A stretch of 64,000 nt of DNA from NCBI RefSeq assembly GCF_001718835.1, contig NZ_CP013443.1, forward strand, positions 2,170,001 through 2,234,000, given 5' to 3'. The notes below the pieces were generated by a model, which saw only the letters and a list, made by a program, of their open reading frames with translations, had not been told where the DNA came from and did not search any database. The translations under genes were made by a program, and so were the position numbers. Shown in pieces: positions 42,503 to 51,018 of the stretch (position 1 is the stretch's first letter; each line of letters opens with the position of its first letter). This DNA comes from Burkholderia cepacia (GTDB lineage: Bacteria > Pseudomonadota > Gammaproteobacteria > Burkholderiales > Burkholderiaceae).

Positions 42503-43696
42503 ATGGAAGGCTTCATCACCGACTGGCTGAACCTCGCACTGCGATGGCTGCACGTCATCGTCGCCATTGCGTGGATCGGCGAGTCGTTCTATTTCGTCGC
42601 GCTCGACAACAGCCTGAAACCGCCGACCGACCCGAACCAGCGCAAGCGCGGTGTGTTCGGCGAGCTGTGGCATGTCCACGGCGGCGGTTTCTACAACATG
42701 CAGAAGTACACGGTCGCCCCGCCGGAAATGCCGGATGACCTGCACTGGTCGAAGTGGCCGTCGTACACGACCTGGCTGTCGGGCTTCTCGCTGTTCTTCG
42801 TGCTGTACCTGCTCGCACCGAACACCTACCTGATCGACAAGAGCGTGCTCGACATGGGCCCGGTGGTCGCCGTCGCGTCCGCACTCGGCTTCCTCGCGGC
42901 CGGCTGGATCGTCTACGACTCGCTGTGCCGCATCCTCGGCACCAACGATCGCGTGCTCGGCATCTGCGTCGGCATCTACGTGGTCGCTGCCGCCTACCTC
43001 GCGTGCCATATCTTCGCGGGCCGTGCCGCCTACCTGATCGTCGGCGCGATGCTCGCGACGATCATGTCGGCGAACGTGTTCTTCGTGATCATCCCCGGCC
43101 AGCGCAAGATGGTCGACAAGATGCTCAAGGGCGAAGAGCCGAACCCGATCTACGGCAAGCGCGGCAAGCAGCGCTCGGTGCACAACACGTACTTCACGCT
43201 GCCGGTCGTGTTCGCGATGCTGTCGAACCACTACGCGATGACCTACACGAACAAGTTCAACTGGGTCGTGCTCGTGCTGATCATGCTGGCCGGCGCGCTG
43301 ATCCGCCAGTTCTTCGTGATGCGTCACCGCGGCAAGCAGCTGTGGTACCTGCCGATCGGCGGCGTCGCACTGCTGTCGGGCGCGCTGGTCTGGACGATGC
43401 CGAAGCCGGTCGCGCCGGAGGCACAAGCGGCCAACGCACCGAAGATCGTGATCAACGACATCATGCCGATCCTGCAGCAGCGCTGTGTCGAGTGCCACTC
43501 GTCGAAGCCGACGCTGATGGGCAGCGCGCCCGCGGGCGTGATGTTCGACACGCCGGACGAAGTGTCGAAGAATGCGCAACGTATCTACGAGCAGGCCGTG
43601 CGCCTGAAGGCGATGCCGATCGGCAACGTCACGCACATGACCGACGACGAGCGCACCAAGCTCGCCGCCTGGTTCGAGGGTGGCGCGAACAAGTAA
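42503..43696 (+). CDS. puuD: Urate hydroxylase PuuD with C-terminal cytochrome c domain
   Basis: The 397-residue protein has eight or so membrane helices in the first 315 residues, starting RWLHVIVAIAWIGESFYFVA, with LWHVHGGGFYNMQKYTVAP as the conserved loop. The last 80 residues form a periplasmic c-type cytochrome (ILQQRCVECHSSKP with axial Met in AMPIGNVTHM). The enzyme oxidises urate to 5-hydroxyisourate and passes electrons to the respiratory chain. It pairs with uraH. Confidence 0.93.
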   Translation: MEGFITDWLNLALRWLHVIVAIAWIGESFYFVALDNSLKPPTDPNQRKRGVFGELWHVHGGGFYNMQKYTVAPPEMPDDLHWSKWPSYTTWLSGFSLFFVLYLLAPNTYLIDKSVLDMGPVVAVASALGFLAAGWIVYDSLCRILGTNDRVLGICVGIYVVAAAYLACHIFAGRAAYLIVGAMLATIMSANVFFVIIPGQRKMVDKMLKGEEPNPIYGKRGKQRSVHNTYFTLPVVFAMLSNHYAMTYTNKFNWVVLVLIMLAGALIRQFFVMRHRGKQLWYLPIGGVALLSGALVWTMPKPVAPEAQAANAPKIVINDIMPILQQRCVECHSSKPTLMGSAPAGVMFDTPDEVSKNAQRIYEQAVRLKAMPIGNVTHMTDDERTKLAAWFEGGANK

Positions 43697-43743
43697 GCCG
43701 CCGTGCGCCGGGTGCGAGTGCCCGGTGCAATCCTCTCCGTTCT

Positions 43744-43770
43744 CGGGCCCGGTGACGGGCCCGTTTTTTT
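43744..43770 (+). terminator. Rho-independent terminator after puuD
   Basis: CGGGCCCG pairs with CGGGCCCG around GTGA or a similar loop, followed by seven Ts. Confidence 0.87.
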
Positions 43771-43795
43771 GCGTGTCCCGAATGGCCCTCGCGCG

Positions 43796-44206
43796 TCAGC
43801 CGCGCATCGCGTCGCGCTGGAGCGCGGCGAGCGCATCGAGTGCGCGCGGGCCGTCGTCGAACGGCACGAAGATGTGATCGTGGTACGCGGCCGCCATCAC
43901 GTTGCAGCTGATGCCGGCCGCGCCGAGTGCCCGCGCGAACGCCGCCGTGAGGCCGACGGCCGCCAGGTCGGAATGCACGGTCAGCGTGATCCAGGCCGAG
44001 CGGAACAGCATCGGCCAGCCGCGACGTGCAGCCGTTTCCTCGTCGACCACGACCGTCAGCCCTTCCGCTTCGCGGAACGTCGCAATGACTTCGGATAACG
44101 ATACGTCCGCATCGGCCGGCAGCGACACGAACGCGAACGCACCCGGATGCAGTTCGGGCTGCATCGTGCTCAGCAGGATCGCGAGGTCGTTTTCAGGTTG
44201 GCTCAT
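43796..44206 (-). CDS. ACT-domain protein
   Basis: The ATG at 44206 (MSQPENDLAILLSTMQPELH) gives 136 residues; the longer frame adds a Cys-rich stretch without conservation. The product looks like two ACT-like halves (GAFAFVSLPADADVSLSEVI and LTVHSDLAAVGLTAAFARAL with GISCNVMAAAYHDHIFVPFD). Such small proteins may bind amino acids; no partner enzyme is adjacent. It reads in the same direction as the LysR gene upstream. Confidence 0.82.
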   Translation of the reverse strand: MSQPENDLAILLSTMQPELHPGAFAFVSLPADADVSLSEVIATFREAEGLTVVVDEETAARRGWPMLFRSAWITLTVHSDLAAVGLTAAFARALGAAGISCNVMAAAYHDHIFVPFDDGPRALDALAALQRDAMRG

Positions 44207-44281
44207 CGGAAGAACACGCCCGGAACCGGGCATCGTGCGGTGGCAATGCGGGCACGATAGCACGCGCCGCCGCTGCTACCG

Positions 44282-45199
44282 CTACGCGCACATCGTCGCG
44301 ACTTCGTCCGCGAGCCAGCCGCGCAACGCGATGATGCGCGGATCGTCCTGCATGCGTTCCGGATACACGACGTGATACGCGAGCCCCGGCGCCACCTCCA
44401 CGTTCACGTCGAACAGTCGCACGACGCGCCCTTGCGCGAGATCGCGCGCGATCATGTGCGGTTCCGCAAGACCGACCGCCGTGCCGTCCGTCACGGCCTG
44501 AACGACGTGGCTCGAATCCGGAAACGACACGCACCGGCTGTCGTCGAAACCGTCGATGCCGGCCGCGGCCATCCACGCCGACCAGCGCGGCCAGGTCACG
44601 CCGTCGACTTCGCAGTCGGCGTGGCAAAGGGTGTGGCGCAGCAGGTCGCGCGGCTTGCGTAACGGCGCGGCCGACAGCAGTGCCGGGCTGCCGATCGCGA
44701 CGACCGACGTGCCGAACAGGCGCTGCGTACACGCGTCGCGATAACGCCCGGTGCCGAAGCGGATTGCGACATCCACGTCGTCATCGTCGAAATCGCGCAA
44801 CCGGTCGGTGATGTCGAACGTCAGCTCGAACGCCGGATGCGCGGCCCTGAAACGCGGCAGGCGCGGCAGCAGCCAGTGCGTCGCGAAACGCGCGCCGACC
44901 GACACGCGCAGTTCCGCCTGCTCGCGCGCGATGCGCCGCGCCCGTGCGGTCGCGTGCCGGAGGCCCGCCAGCGCATCCGCCGCGGCCGCAGCCAGCACCG
45001 TGCCGGCCTGCGTCAGCCGGATGCTGCGGCTCGTACGGACGAACAATTCCATGCCGAGCTGCGCCTCGATTTCCTTGATCTGATGACTGACCGCCGCCGG
45101 CGTCAGCCCGACCTCGTCGGCCGCCCGCGAGAAATTCAGGTGCCGCGCCGCCGCATCGAACGTCCTCAGCGCGCGCGTACCGGGCCACATGCGTTCCAT
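44282..45199 (-). CDS. LysR-family regulator, GcvA-like
   Basis: The 305-residue protein has the HTH FSRAADEVGLTPAAVSHQIK, EIEAQLGMELFVRTSRSIRL and a C-terminal effector domain with DDDDVDVAIRFGTGRY, typical of the GcvA type. It is divergent from the class IV aminotransferase gene (134 bp apart) and probably controls it. Confidence 0.9.
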   Translation of the reverse strand: MERMWPGTRALRTFDAAARHLNFSRAADEVGLTPAAVSHQIKEIEAQLGMELFVRTSRSIRLTQAGTVLAAAAADALAGLRHATARARRIAREQAELRVSVGARFATHWLLPRLPRFRAAHPAFELTFDITDRLRDFDDDDVDVAIRFGTGRYRDACTQRLFGTSVVAIGSPALLSAAPLRKPRDLLRHTLCHADCEVDGVTWPRWSAWMAAAGIDGFDDSRCVSFPDSSHVVQAVTDGTAVGLAEPHMIARDLAQGRVVRLFDVNVEVAPGLAYHVVYPERMQDDPRIIALRGWLADEVATMCA

Positions 45200-45332
45200 C
45201 GATCTTCAAACCGGATTTGATGATCGTTCCAAAACTACTCGTTTTTCAGGACGCCATCAATCCGCAAACAATAGGTTTTCTTGAAGATGCTGCGAGCCGC
45301 CCAGGCCTGCGGCCGAACCCGGAGATCCACCG

Positions 45333-46148
45333 ATGACCGCTGCCCCGTTCCCGTCCGTCGTTCAGCTCAACGGCGGTGCCGCCGCCCCGGACGCGCTCGC
45401 GCCGCTCGCATTCGCGGGCCACGCGCATTTCACCGCGATGCAGGTGCGCGACGGCCGCGTACGTGGCCTCGACCTGCATCTCGCGCGGCTGCGCGATGCG
45501 TCGAACGCACTGTTCGGCCAGGCGCTGCCCGACGACCGGATTCGCGCGCTCCTGCGCGCTGCGCTCGATCGCGCGCCGTCGGCGCTGTCGCTGACGGCGA
45601 CCGTGCATGCGACGACGGGTGAATTCGTCGCGCCGCGCGACGACGAGGCGCTCGACGTGCTGGTGCGCACCGCCGCGCCGTCGTCGGGGCCGGCGGGCCC
45701 GCTCGATCTCGCGTTGTTCGACCACGAGCGCGTGCTGCCGGAGATCAAGCACGTCGGCGAAGTCGCCAAGACGTACTTCCTGCGCCGCGCGATCGCGCAG
45801 GGTTTCGACGATGCGGCATTCGTCGATCGCCACGGGCGCATCAGCGAAGGCTCGATCTGGAATCTGGCGTTCTGGGACGGCGACGCGGTCGTGTGGCCGG
45901 TGGCCGGCATGCTCGGCGGCGTCACGATGCGCATCGTGCGCCGGCAGCTGGCGCGCCTGGGCGTCGCGCAGCACGATCGCGAACTGACGCCGGCCGACCT
46001 GCCGTCGATGGCCGGCGCCGTCGTGATGAACTCGTGGACGCCCGGCGTCGCCGTGCGACGGTTCGGCACGGCGACGCTGCCGGACGCGTCGTCGTTCGTC
46101 GCCCTGCTGCATCGCGCGTACGAGCAGGAGCCGCTCGTCGCCCTGTGA
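45333..46148 (+). CDS. Class IV PLP-dependent aminotransferase
   Basis: The 271-residue protein has the fold type IV signs: Arg in LHLARLRDASNALFG, Lys146 in EVAKTYFLRRA as Schiff-base lysine, DRHGRISEGSIWNLAFWDGD and GGVTMRIVRRQLARLGV for the cofactor phosphate. Branched-chain or D-amino-acid transaminases and aminodeoxychorismate lyase share these motifs, so the substrate is open. The LysR gene is divergent. Confidence 0.87.
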   Translation: MTAAPFPSVVQLNGGAAAPDALAPLAFAGHAHFTAMQVRDGRVRGLDLHLARLRDASNALFGQALPDDRIRALLRAALDRAPSALSLTATVHATTGEFVAPRDDEALDVLVRTAAPSSGPAGPLDLALFDHERVLPEIKHVGEVAKTYFLRRAIAQGFDDAAFVDRHGRISEGSIWNLAFWDGDAVVWPVAGMLGGVTMRIVRRQLARLGVAQHDRELTPADLPSMAGAVVMNSWTPGVAVRRFGTATLPDASSFVALLHRAYEQEPLVAL

Positions 46149-46187
46149 CGCGCGCAGGCACGAAACGCCGGTGCGCTGCCCGTCTCC

Positions 46188-46290
46188 TCACCCGTCGACC
46201 GTCTCCGGCAGCCGCGCGATCGCCTTGATCTCGAACTGGAAGCCGTACAACCAGGTCACGCCGACGGCGGTCAGCGGAGCGAAGCCGCCC
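46188..46290 (-). pseudogene. C-terminal remnant of a RidA-like gene
   Basis: On the minus strand about 34 residues (GGFAPLTAVGVTWLYGFQFE, then IKAIARLPETVDG) resemble the last beta strand and helix of RidA/YjgF proteins. No start or N-terminal part is present; sequence before it is unrelated. The short length limits confidence. Confidence 0.5.
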
Positions 46291-46404
46291 CTGCATCAAC
46301 GATGAAGGCACTTTAAGGACCGTAGCCCGGCGGATAAACCGACAACCCTGTCCAACACTGTTTGCGCGCCCCAAGCAATTCCCGACGACGCGGAGCCCTG
46401 ACCG

Positions 46405-46971
46405 ATGGACCGATTCGACGCAATGCAGGCGTTCGCCCGCGTCGTGGAAGCCGGCAGCTTCACGAAGGCGGCCGAGACACTTGCACATGAGCCGCACCAC
46501 CGTCACGCAACTGGGGCAGCAGCTCGAAGCGCGGCTGCGCGTGAAGCTGTTCAACCGCACGACGCGCAAGGTCGTCGTCACGGCCGACGGCGCCGCGTAC
46601 TACGAGCGCGTGGTGCGGATGCTGGCCGACATGGACGATGCCGAAACGAGCCTGTCCGTTGCGTCCGCATCCCCAGGGGGCGGCTGCGCGTGAACGTACC
46701 GAGCCCGTTTGCGCGCCTGATCCGGATCCCCGCGCTGCCCGATATGGCTGCCGCGTATCGCGCCCGTGGCGAGTTGGTGCCGCTGTTCGAACGATGGCGG
46801 CTCGAACCGATGCCGATGTACGTCGCGTTCCCGCCTGACCGGCATGTCCGCGCGAAGGTGCGCGTCTTCGTCGACTGGATCGCCGGCCTGATGGCGCAGC
46901 AAGCGCCGGTCGCGAACCGATGTCGCGACGGCAACGGTTCGCGCGACACGCGCAAGGCCTTGGCGACCTGA
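46405..46971 (+). pseudogene. Decayed LysR-family regulator
   Basis: The start MDRFDAMQAFARVVEAGSFT and AAETL is a typical LysR HTH. It continues only after a frameshift near 46480 as SRTTVTQLGQQLEARLRVKL and NRTTRKVVVTADGAAYYERV. After a second shift the frame reads LRVNVPSPFARLIRIPALPD, then jumps to the C-terminal LVPLFERWRLEPMPMYVAFP and RAKVRVFVDWIAGLM. About 150 residues of the effector domain are missing. It is not functional. Confidence 0.85.
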
Positions 46972-46995
46972 ATCGCGCGGAACCGCCGGCGACGC

Positions 46996-47508
46996 TCAGG
47001 CCGTCAGCGCGTGCAGCGCCTCGTCGGTGAGCCACAGCGATTCCTGCAGGTCCTGCTCGTTCAGGTTCAGGCCGTCGCCGCCGCGATCGACGACGATGAA
47101 GTCGCTGACGCCGCCGAGCGCGATCAGCGGGTGATGCCACACGCCCTTCGCGTAGTTGACGCCCTGCCACCCGCTCGTCACGAACGCGCGGATCTTCGCC
47201 GGATCGAGATCGCCCGCCGGCGCGACGACGACGAGATACGGCTGGTCGTTCAGCGGCACGAACGCCTGGCTGCCGAGCGGGTGCCGCTCCAGCATCTTCA
47301 CTTCGAACGGCAGCGTGCGCGGCTGGCCGCGGAACAGGTTGACGAGCGTGCGGCCGCCTTCATCGGTCACGTCGACTTTCGCGAGATCATGGAAGCGGAT
47401 CGTCGTGCCGAGGTTGATCGGGATCTGCTTTGCCCCTTCCGTTTCGATCACGTCGCCGAACGGCGCGAACGCTTCCCTGGTCAGCGGCTCGATGACAAGC
47501 GTCTTCAT
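46996..47508 (-). CDS. allA: Ureidoglycolate lyase
   Basis: The ATG at 47508 (MKTLVIEPLTREAFAPFGDV) overlaps the allantoicase stop by four bases and gives 170 residues. Conserved cupin-like features are FRGQPRTLPFEVKMLERHPL, QAFVPL and KGVWHHPLIAL. It splits ureidoglycolate into glyoxylate and urea, the last step of the pathway. Confidence 0.94.
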   Translation of the reverse strand: MKTLVIEPLTREAFAPFGDVIETEGAKQIPINLGTTIRFHDLAKVDVTDEGGRTLVNLFRGQPRTLPFEVKMLERHPLGSQAFVPLNDQPYLVVVAPAGDLDPAKIRAFVTSGWQGVNYAKGVWHHPLIALGGVSDFIVVDRGGDGLNLNEQDLQESLWLTDEALHALTA

Positions 47509-48518
47509 TTGTCGAGCGTCCCCCACAGACGCAGGCGCGACACGCCGCCGTCCGGAATGATGTTCAGTCGCACGTGCGTGACGGGGCCGAGCGACGCGAT
47601 GTCCTGTTCGAAGTAGTGCTGCTTGTCCATCTGCAGCTTCTGTTCGCCGAGCAGCACCGGCCAGAACATCGACTGCGTGATCAGCGAGCTGTCCGTGCCG
47701 CCCGACACGTACGCGGCCTGGATCGAGCAGCGGTCCGGATAGTTGCCCTTGAAGAACGCGGTGTCGACTTCGATCTTGCGGATCACGCCCGGCTGCGCGA
47801 GCGCGATGATCGCCCAGTCGTTGCCCGGCTCGCGGCGCCGGCGGGTTTCCCAGCCGTCGCCCATGTTCACGCCGCGGCCCGGCAGCAGCAGGTTCGACGC
47901 GACGCCGAAGTGCTGGTTGTTCGCGGCCACCACGTAACCGCCGTTTTCCATCGCCGCGAGATCGAACTGCTCGGTCGCGCTCGCGCCGGCCCAGTCGAGC
48001 TGCGGCTGGCCGTATACGCGCAGGCGTGCGATGCCGCCGTCCGGGTAGATGTTCACGCGCAGGTGCGTGAACGCACGTGCGTCGCTTGCTTCGACATAGT
48101 GATGGCTGTTGCCCTGCAGCGTCGTCGACGGCACGATCTCGACCCACTCGGTCGCATGCGTCGGCGCGCCGTCGGCCACGAACGCGGCCTCGATCGACGC
48201 GGCCGGCGGGAAGTTGCCGGTGAAGTGGCTCGTGTCGATGTCGAAGCCCTTGATCACACCCGGGCGCGCGAGCTTGACGATGCACCAGTCGTAGCCCGTG
48301 GTGCGCTTGCGGCGCGTTTCCCAGCCGTCCATCCACTTGCCGTGGTCGTCGTACTTGCCGGGGATGAAGACGGCCGGCTCGGGGTTCAGCATCCGGTCCT
48401 TCGGCGCGAAGAAATCGTCGCTGGCTTCGAGCGCCTGCGCACCGAGGCGCGGGTCGGCAAGATTCACGTAGCGCCGCGTGAACTCGGGTGCGTTGGGATC
48501 GAGAAGCGGAACAGCCAT
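47505..48518 (-). CDS. alc: Allantoicase
   Basis: The 337-residue protein has two similar jelly-roll halves, each with GDGWETRRRR or MDGWETRRKR, a DWAIIALAQPGVI or DWCIVKLARPGVI strand and an FKGNYPD or FTGNFPP motif. These are the hallmarks of allantoicase. It hydrolyses allantoate to ureidoglycolate and urea. It stands between uraD and allA, with a four-base overlap with allA. Confidence 0.95.
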   Translation of the reverse strand: MAVPLLDPNAPEFTRRYVNLADPRLGAQALEASDDFFAPKDRMLNPEPAVFIPGKYDDHGKWMDGWETRRKRTTGYDWCIVKLARPGVIKGFDIDTSHFTGNFPPAASIEAAFVADGAPTHATEWVEIVPSTTLQGNSHHYVEASDARAFTHLRVNIYPDGGIARLRVYGQPQLDWAGASATEQFDLAAMENGGYVVAANNQHFGVASNLLLPGRGVNMGDGWETRRRREPGNDWAIIALAQPGVIRKIEVDTAFFKGNYPDRCSIQAAYVSGGTDSSLITQSMFWPVLLGEQKLQMDKQHYFEQDIASLGPVTHVRLNIIPDGGVSRLRLWGTLDK

Positions 48519-48592
48519 GATGTTTCCTTGTTTCAGTGAGGCGATCGGGCCGCTGCGACGCAGCAGGCCTTATTACGGTGCAGGCGGCGGTG

Positions 48593-49118
48593 TCAGCCGT
48601 CGATCAGGTCGTCGAGGCGAAAGCGCGCGATCCGGTAGATCTGGTCGAGGCTCGCGCGCAACTCCTCGGTGCGCGAATGATTCACGCGCGACTCGAAGTT
48701 CGCGATGATGCCGTGCCGGTCATAGCCGCGCACCGCGAGGATGAACGGGAAGCCGAACTTCTCGCGATACGTGCGGTTCAGCGTCAGCAGCTTGTCGAAC
48801 TCTTCCTGCGTGCACTGGTCGAGGCCCGCGCCGCTCTGCTCGCGGGTCGACTCGGCCGTCAGCTCGCCGCGCACGGCGGCCTTGCCGGCCAGCTCCGGGT
48901 GAGCGTTGATCAGCGCGAGCTGGCGCACTTCGCCGCCGGATGGATTCCACCGCGCCGGACATCGTCTTGTGCAGCGCGTCGACGCTCGCGAACGGCCGCT
49001 CGCCGGCGGCGACTTCGGCCACCCACGGCGAATGTTCGAAGATCCCCGACAGCGCCGCGACAAATGCGCTCGGCGCCATCGTGTTCAGTTGATCCAACGT
49101 GTAGCGCATCGCCTTCAT
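48593..49118 (-). pseudogene. uraD: OHCU decarboxylase gene with one internal frameshift
   Basis: The frame from the ATG at 49118 encodes MKAMRYTLDQLNTMAPSAFV, FEHSPWVAEVAAGERPF and LHKTMSGAVESI. The rest (GGEVRQLALINAHPELAGKA, LTAESTREQSGAG, TYREKFGFPFILAVRGYDR) follows in another frame and ends at 48593. The break is near 48940, where one extra base after GAATCCATC, or two missing, would explain it. All catalytic motifs are present across the two frames. It overlaps puuE by four bases. Since the rest of the pathway is intact, a sequencing error is a serious alternative to real loss. Confidence 0.85.
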
Positions 49119-50068
49119 GCTTTCCCTTCGTTTCGATGATTGGGCTGATACGGATGATGTTCACGCCAGTGGCGCGCGATGTCGACACGTCGCGTCACCC
49201 ATACGCGATCGTGTTTTTCGATGTGATCGAGGAAACGCTGCAGCCCGCGGAAGCGGCCCGGCCGGCCGAGCAGCCGGCAGTGCATGCCGATCGACAGCAT
49301 CTTCGGCGCTTCGTCGCCCTCCGCGTACAGCACGTCGAACGCGTCGCGCAGGTAGTCGAAGAAGTGATCGCCGGTGTTGAAACCCTGCGGCGTCGCGAAG
49401 CGCATGTCGTTGGTATCGAGCGTGTACGGCACGATCAGCTGCGGCGACGTCCTGCCGCCCGACACTTCGACGTCCATCCAGAACGGCAGGTCGTCGCCGT
49501 AGTTGTCGGAGTCGTACAGGAAACCGCCGTATTCCGCGACGAGACGGTGCGTATTGGGGCTGTCGCGGCCGGTGTACCAGCCGAGCGGGCGCTCGCCCGT
49601 CACGCGCTCGATCGCTTCCATCCCGAGGCGCATGTGCTCGGCCTCGAGTTCCGGCGTCATGCTCTGGTAGTGGATCCAGCGCCAGCCGTGGCACGCGATT
49701 TCATGGCCCAGCTCGACGAACGCGCGCGCGAGCTCCGGGTGGCGTTCGATCGCCATGCCGACACCGAACACCGTCAGCGGCATCCCGCGCTTCTCGAATT
49801 CGCGCAGGATGCGCCATACGCCGGCCCGCGAACCGTATTCGTAGATCGACTCCATGCTCATGTGGCGGTCGGGATACGCGGCCGCGCCGACGATTTCGGA
49901 CAGGAACTGCTCGGAGCCCGGATCGCCGTGCAGCACGCAGTTCTCGCCGCCCTCCTCGTAGTTCAGCACGAATTGCACGGCGACGCGGGCGCGCCCCGGC
50001 CAGTTCGCCTGCACGGGATGGCGGCCGTAGCCGATCAGGTCGCGAGGATAGTTGGGATCGAGTGACAT
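49115..50068 (-). CDS. puuE: Allantoinase PuuE, polysaccharide-deacetylase fold
   Basis: The ATG at 50068 (MSLDPNYPRDLIGYGRHPVQ) gives 317 residues; the longer frame adds unrelated sequence. The NodB-like domain is seen in VQFVLNYEEGGENCVLHGD, GHEIACHGWRWIHY and TGRDSPNTHRLVAEYGGFLY. PuuE is the cofactor-independent allantoinase that opens allantoin to allantoate. It leads a tightly overlapping unit puuE-uraD-alc-allA. Confidence 0.94.
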   Translation of the reverse strand: MSLDPNYPRDLIGYGRHPVQANWPGRARVAVQFVLNYEEGGENCVLHGDPGSEQFLSEIVGAAAYPDRHMSMESIYEYGSRAGVWRILREFEKRGMPLTVFGVGMAIERHPELARAFVELGHEIACHGWRWIHYQSMTPELEAEHMRLGMEAIERVTGERPLGWYTGRDSPNTHRLVAEYGGFLYDSDNYGDDLPFWMDVEVSGGRTSPQLIVPYTLDTNDMRFATPQGFNTGDHFFDYLRDAFDVLYAEGDEAPKMLSIGMHCRLLGRPGRFRGLQRFLDHIEKHDRVWVTRRVDIARHWREHHPYQPNHRNEGKA

Positions 50069-50216
50069 GGTTCGAGGTGCGGCGAAAGCTCGCTGAAATA
50101 ATGGGTTCGCATCGACCGCGCGGCTGCCGGAGACCGGCTGCGCAAGCCGATGCGATGACGGCCCAGTGTAGCGAAAACGCCCATACGCGCCCATACAGCG
50201 GCGCAGATAGTGCGTG

Positions 50217-51008
50217 TCAGACGGTGTGTATGTGCGGTTGCGGCAAATTCGGGACCGGTTCGGCCTCGTCCCCGCCCGGCGGGCTGAAACGGGCGAACGC
50301 GCCGTCGTAGCGCTTGGGCAGCGGCCGCGCGTAATCGCCGCGCTTCGCCGTCGCGAGACGCAGCGCGACGAGCGCCTCGGCCCACTTGACGGCCGCCGTG
50401 ACACCCTCGACCACCGGCGCGCCGATCTGCTGCTCGATCTCGTGCGCGAACTCGGCCATCCCCGCGCAGCCGAGCACGATCGCGTCGGCGCCGTCCTCGT
50501 CGAGCGCGCGCCGGCATTCGTCGACGATGATCCGGCGCGCGGCCGAGCCCGGCCGGTCGAGCTCGAGCACGGCGACATCGGTCGCACGCACGTTGCGGCA
50601 GAACCGCTTCATTCCGTAGCGCTCCGCGAGGTGCCATGCCATCCCGCAGGTGCGCGCGAGCGTCGTGACGACCGAGAAGCCCGGCGCGACCACGCTCGCC
50701 GCATGCATCGCGGCCTCGGCAATGCCGATCACCGGCCCGCGCGCGAGCTCGCGCGCCGCGTACAGGCCCGGATCGCCGAAGCACGCGATCACGTATGCGT
50801 CGCAGCCGTCGCGCTCGCCCTGCGCGACCTCGGCAAGCAGCCCCGGCGTCGCGAGCGCCTCGTCGTAATACCCTTCGATCGACGGCGGCCCCATCGACGG
50901 GCTCACGGCCACGATCTCCGTGCCCGCGGCCGCGACCTCGCGCGCGCAGCGGCCCATCGCGTCGGTCATCCGCTGCGTCGTATTCGGATTGATCAGCCGG
51001 ATCTTCAT
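50217..51008 (-). CDS. Hydantoin/allantoin racemase-family protein
   Basis: The 263-residue protein has paired Asp/Glu-racemase cysteines in VIACFGDPGLYAAR and VLGCAGMAEFAHEI, with the family start MKIRLINPNTTQRMTDAMGR. It interconverts hydantoin or allantoin enantiomers, which would supply the form used by PuuE. It sits between the permease gene (10 bp) and puuE (148 bp). Confidence 0.88.
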   Translation of the reverse strand: MKIRLINPNTTQRMTDAMGRCAREVAAAGTEIVAVSPSMGPPSIEGYYDEALATPGLLAEVAQGERDGCDAYVIACFGDPGLYAARELARGPVIGIAEAAMHAASVVAPGFSVVTTLARTCGMAWHLAERYGMKRFCRNVRATDVAVLELDRPGSAARRIIVDECRRALDEDGADAIVLGCAGMAEFAHEIEQQIGAPVVEGVTAAVKWAEALVALRLATAKRGDYARPLPKRYDGAFARFSPPGGDEAEPVPNLPQPHIHTV

Positions 51009-51018
51009 CGCACGCTCC

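Noticed and set aside
48536..50065. A 509-codon plus-strand frame across uraD and puuE
   Set aside because: Shadow of the conserved minus-strand ureide genes; no motif of its own.
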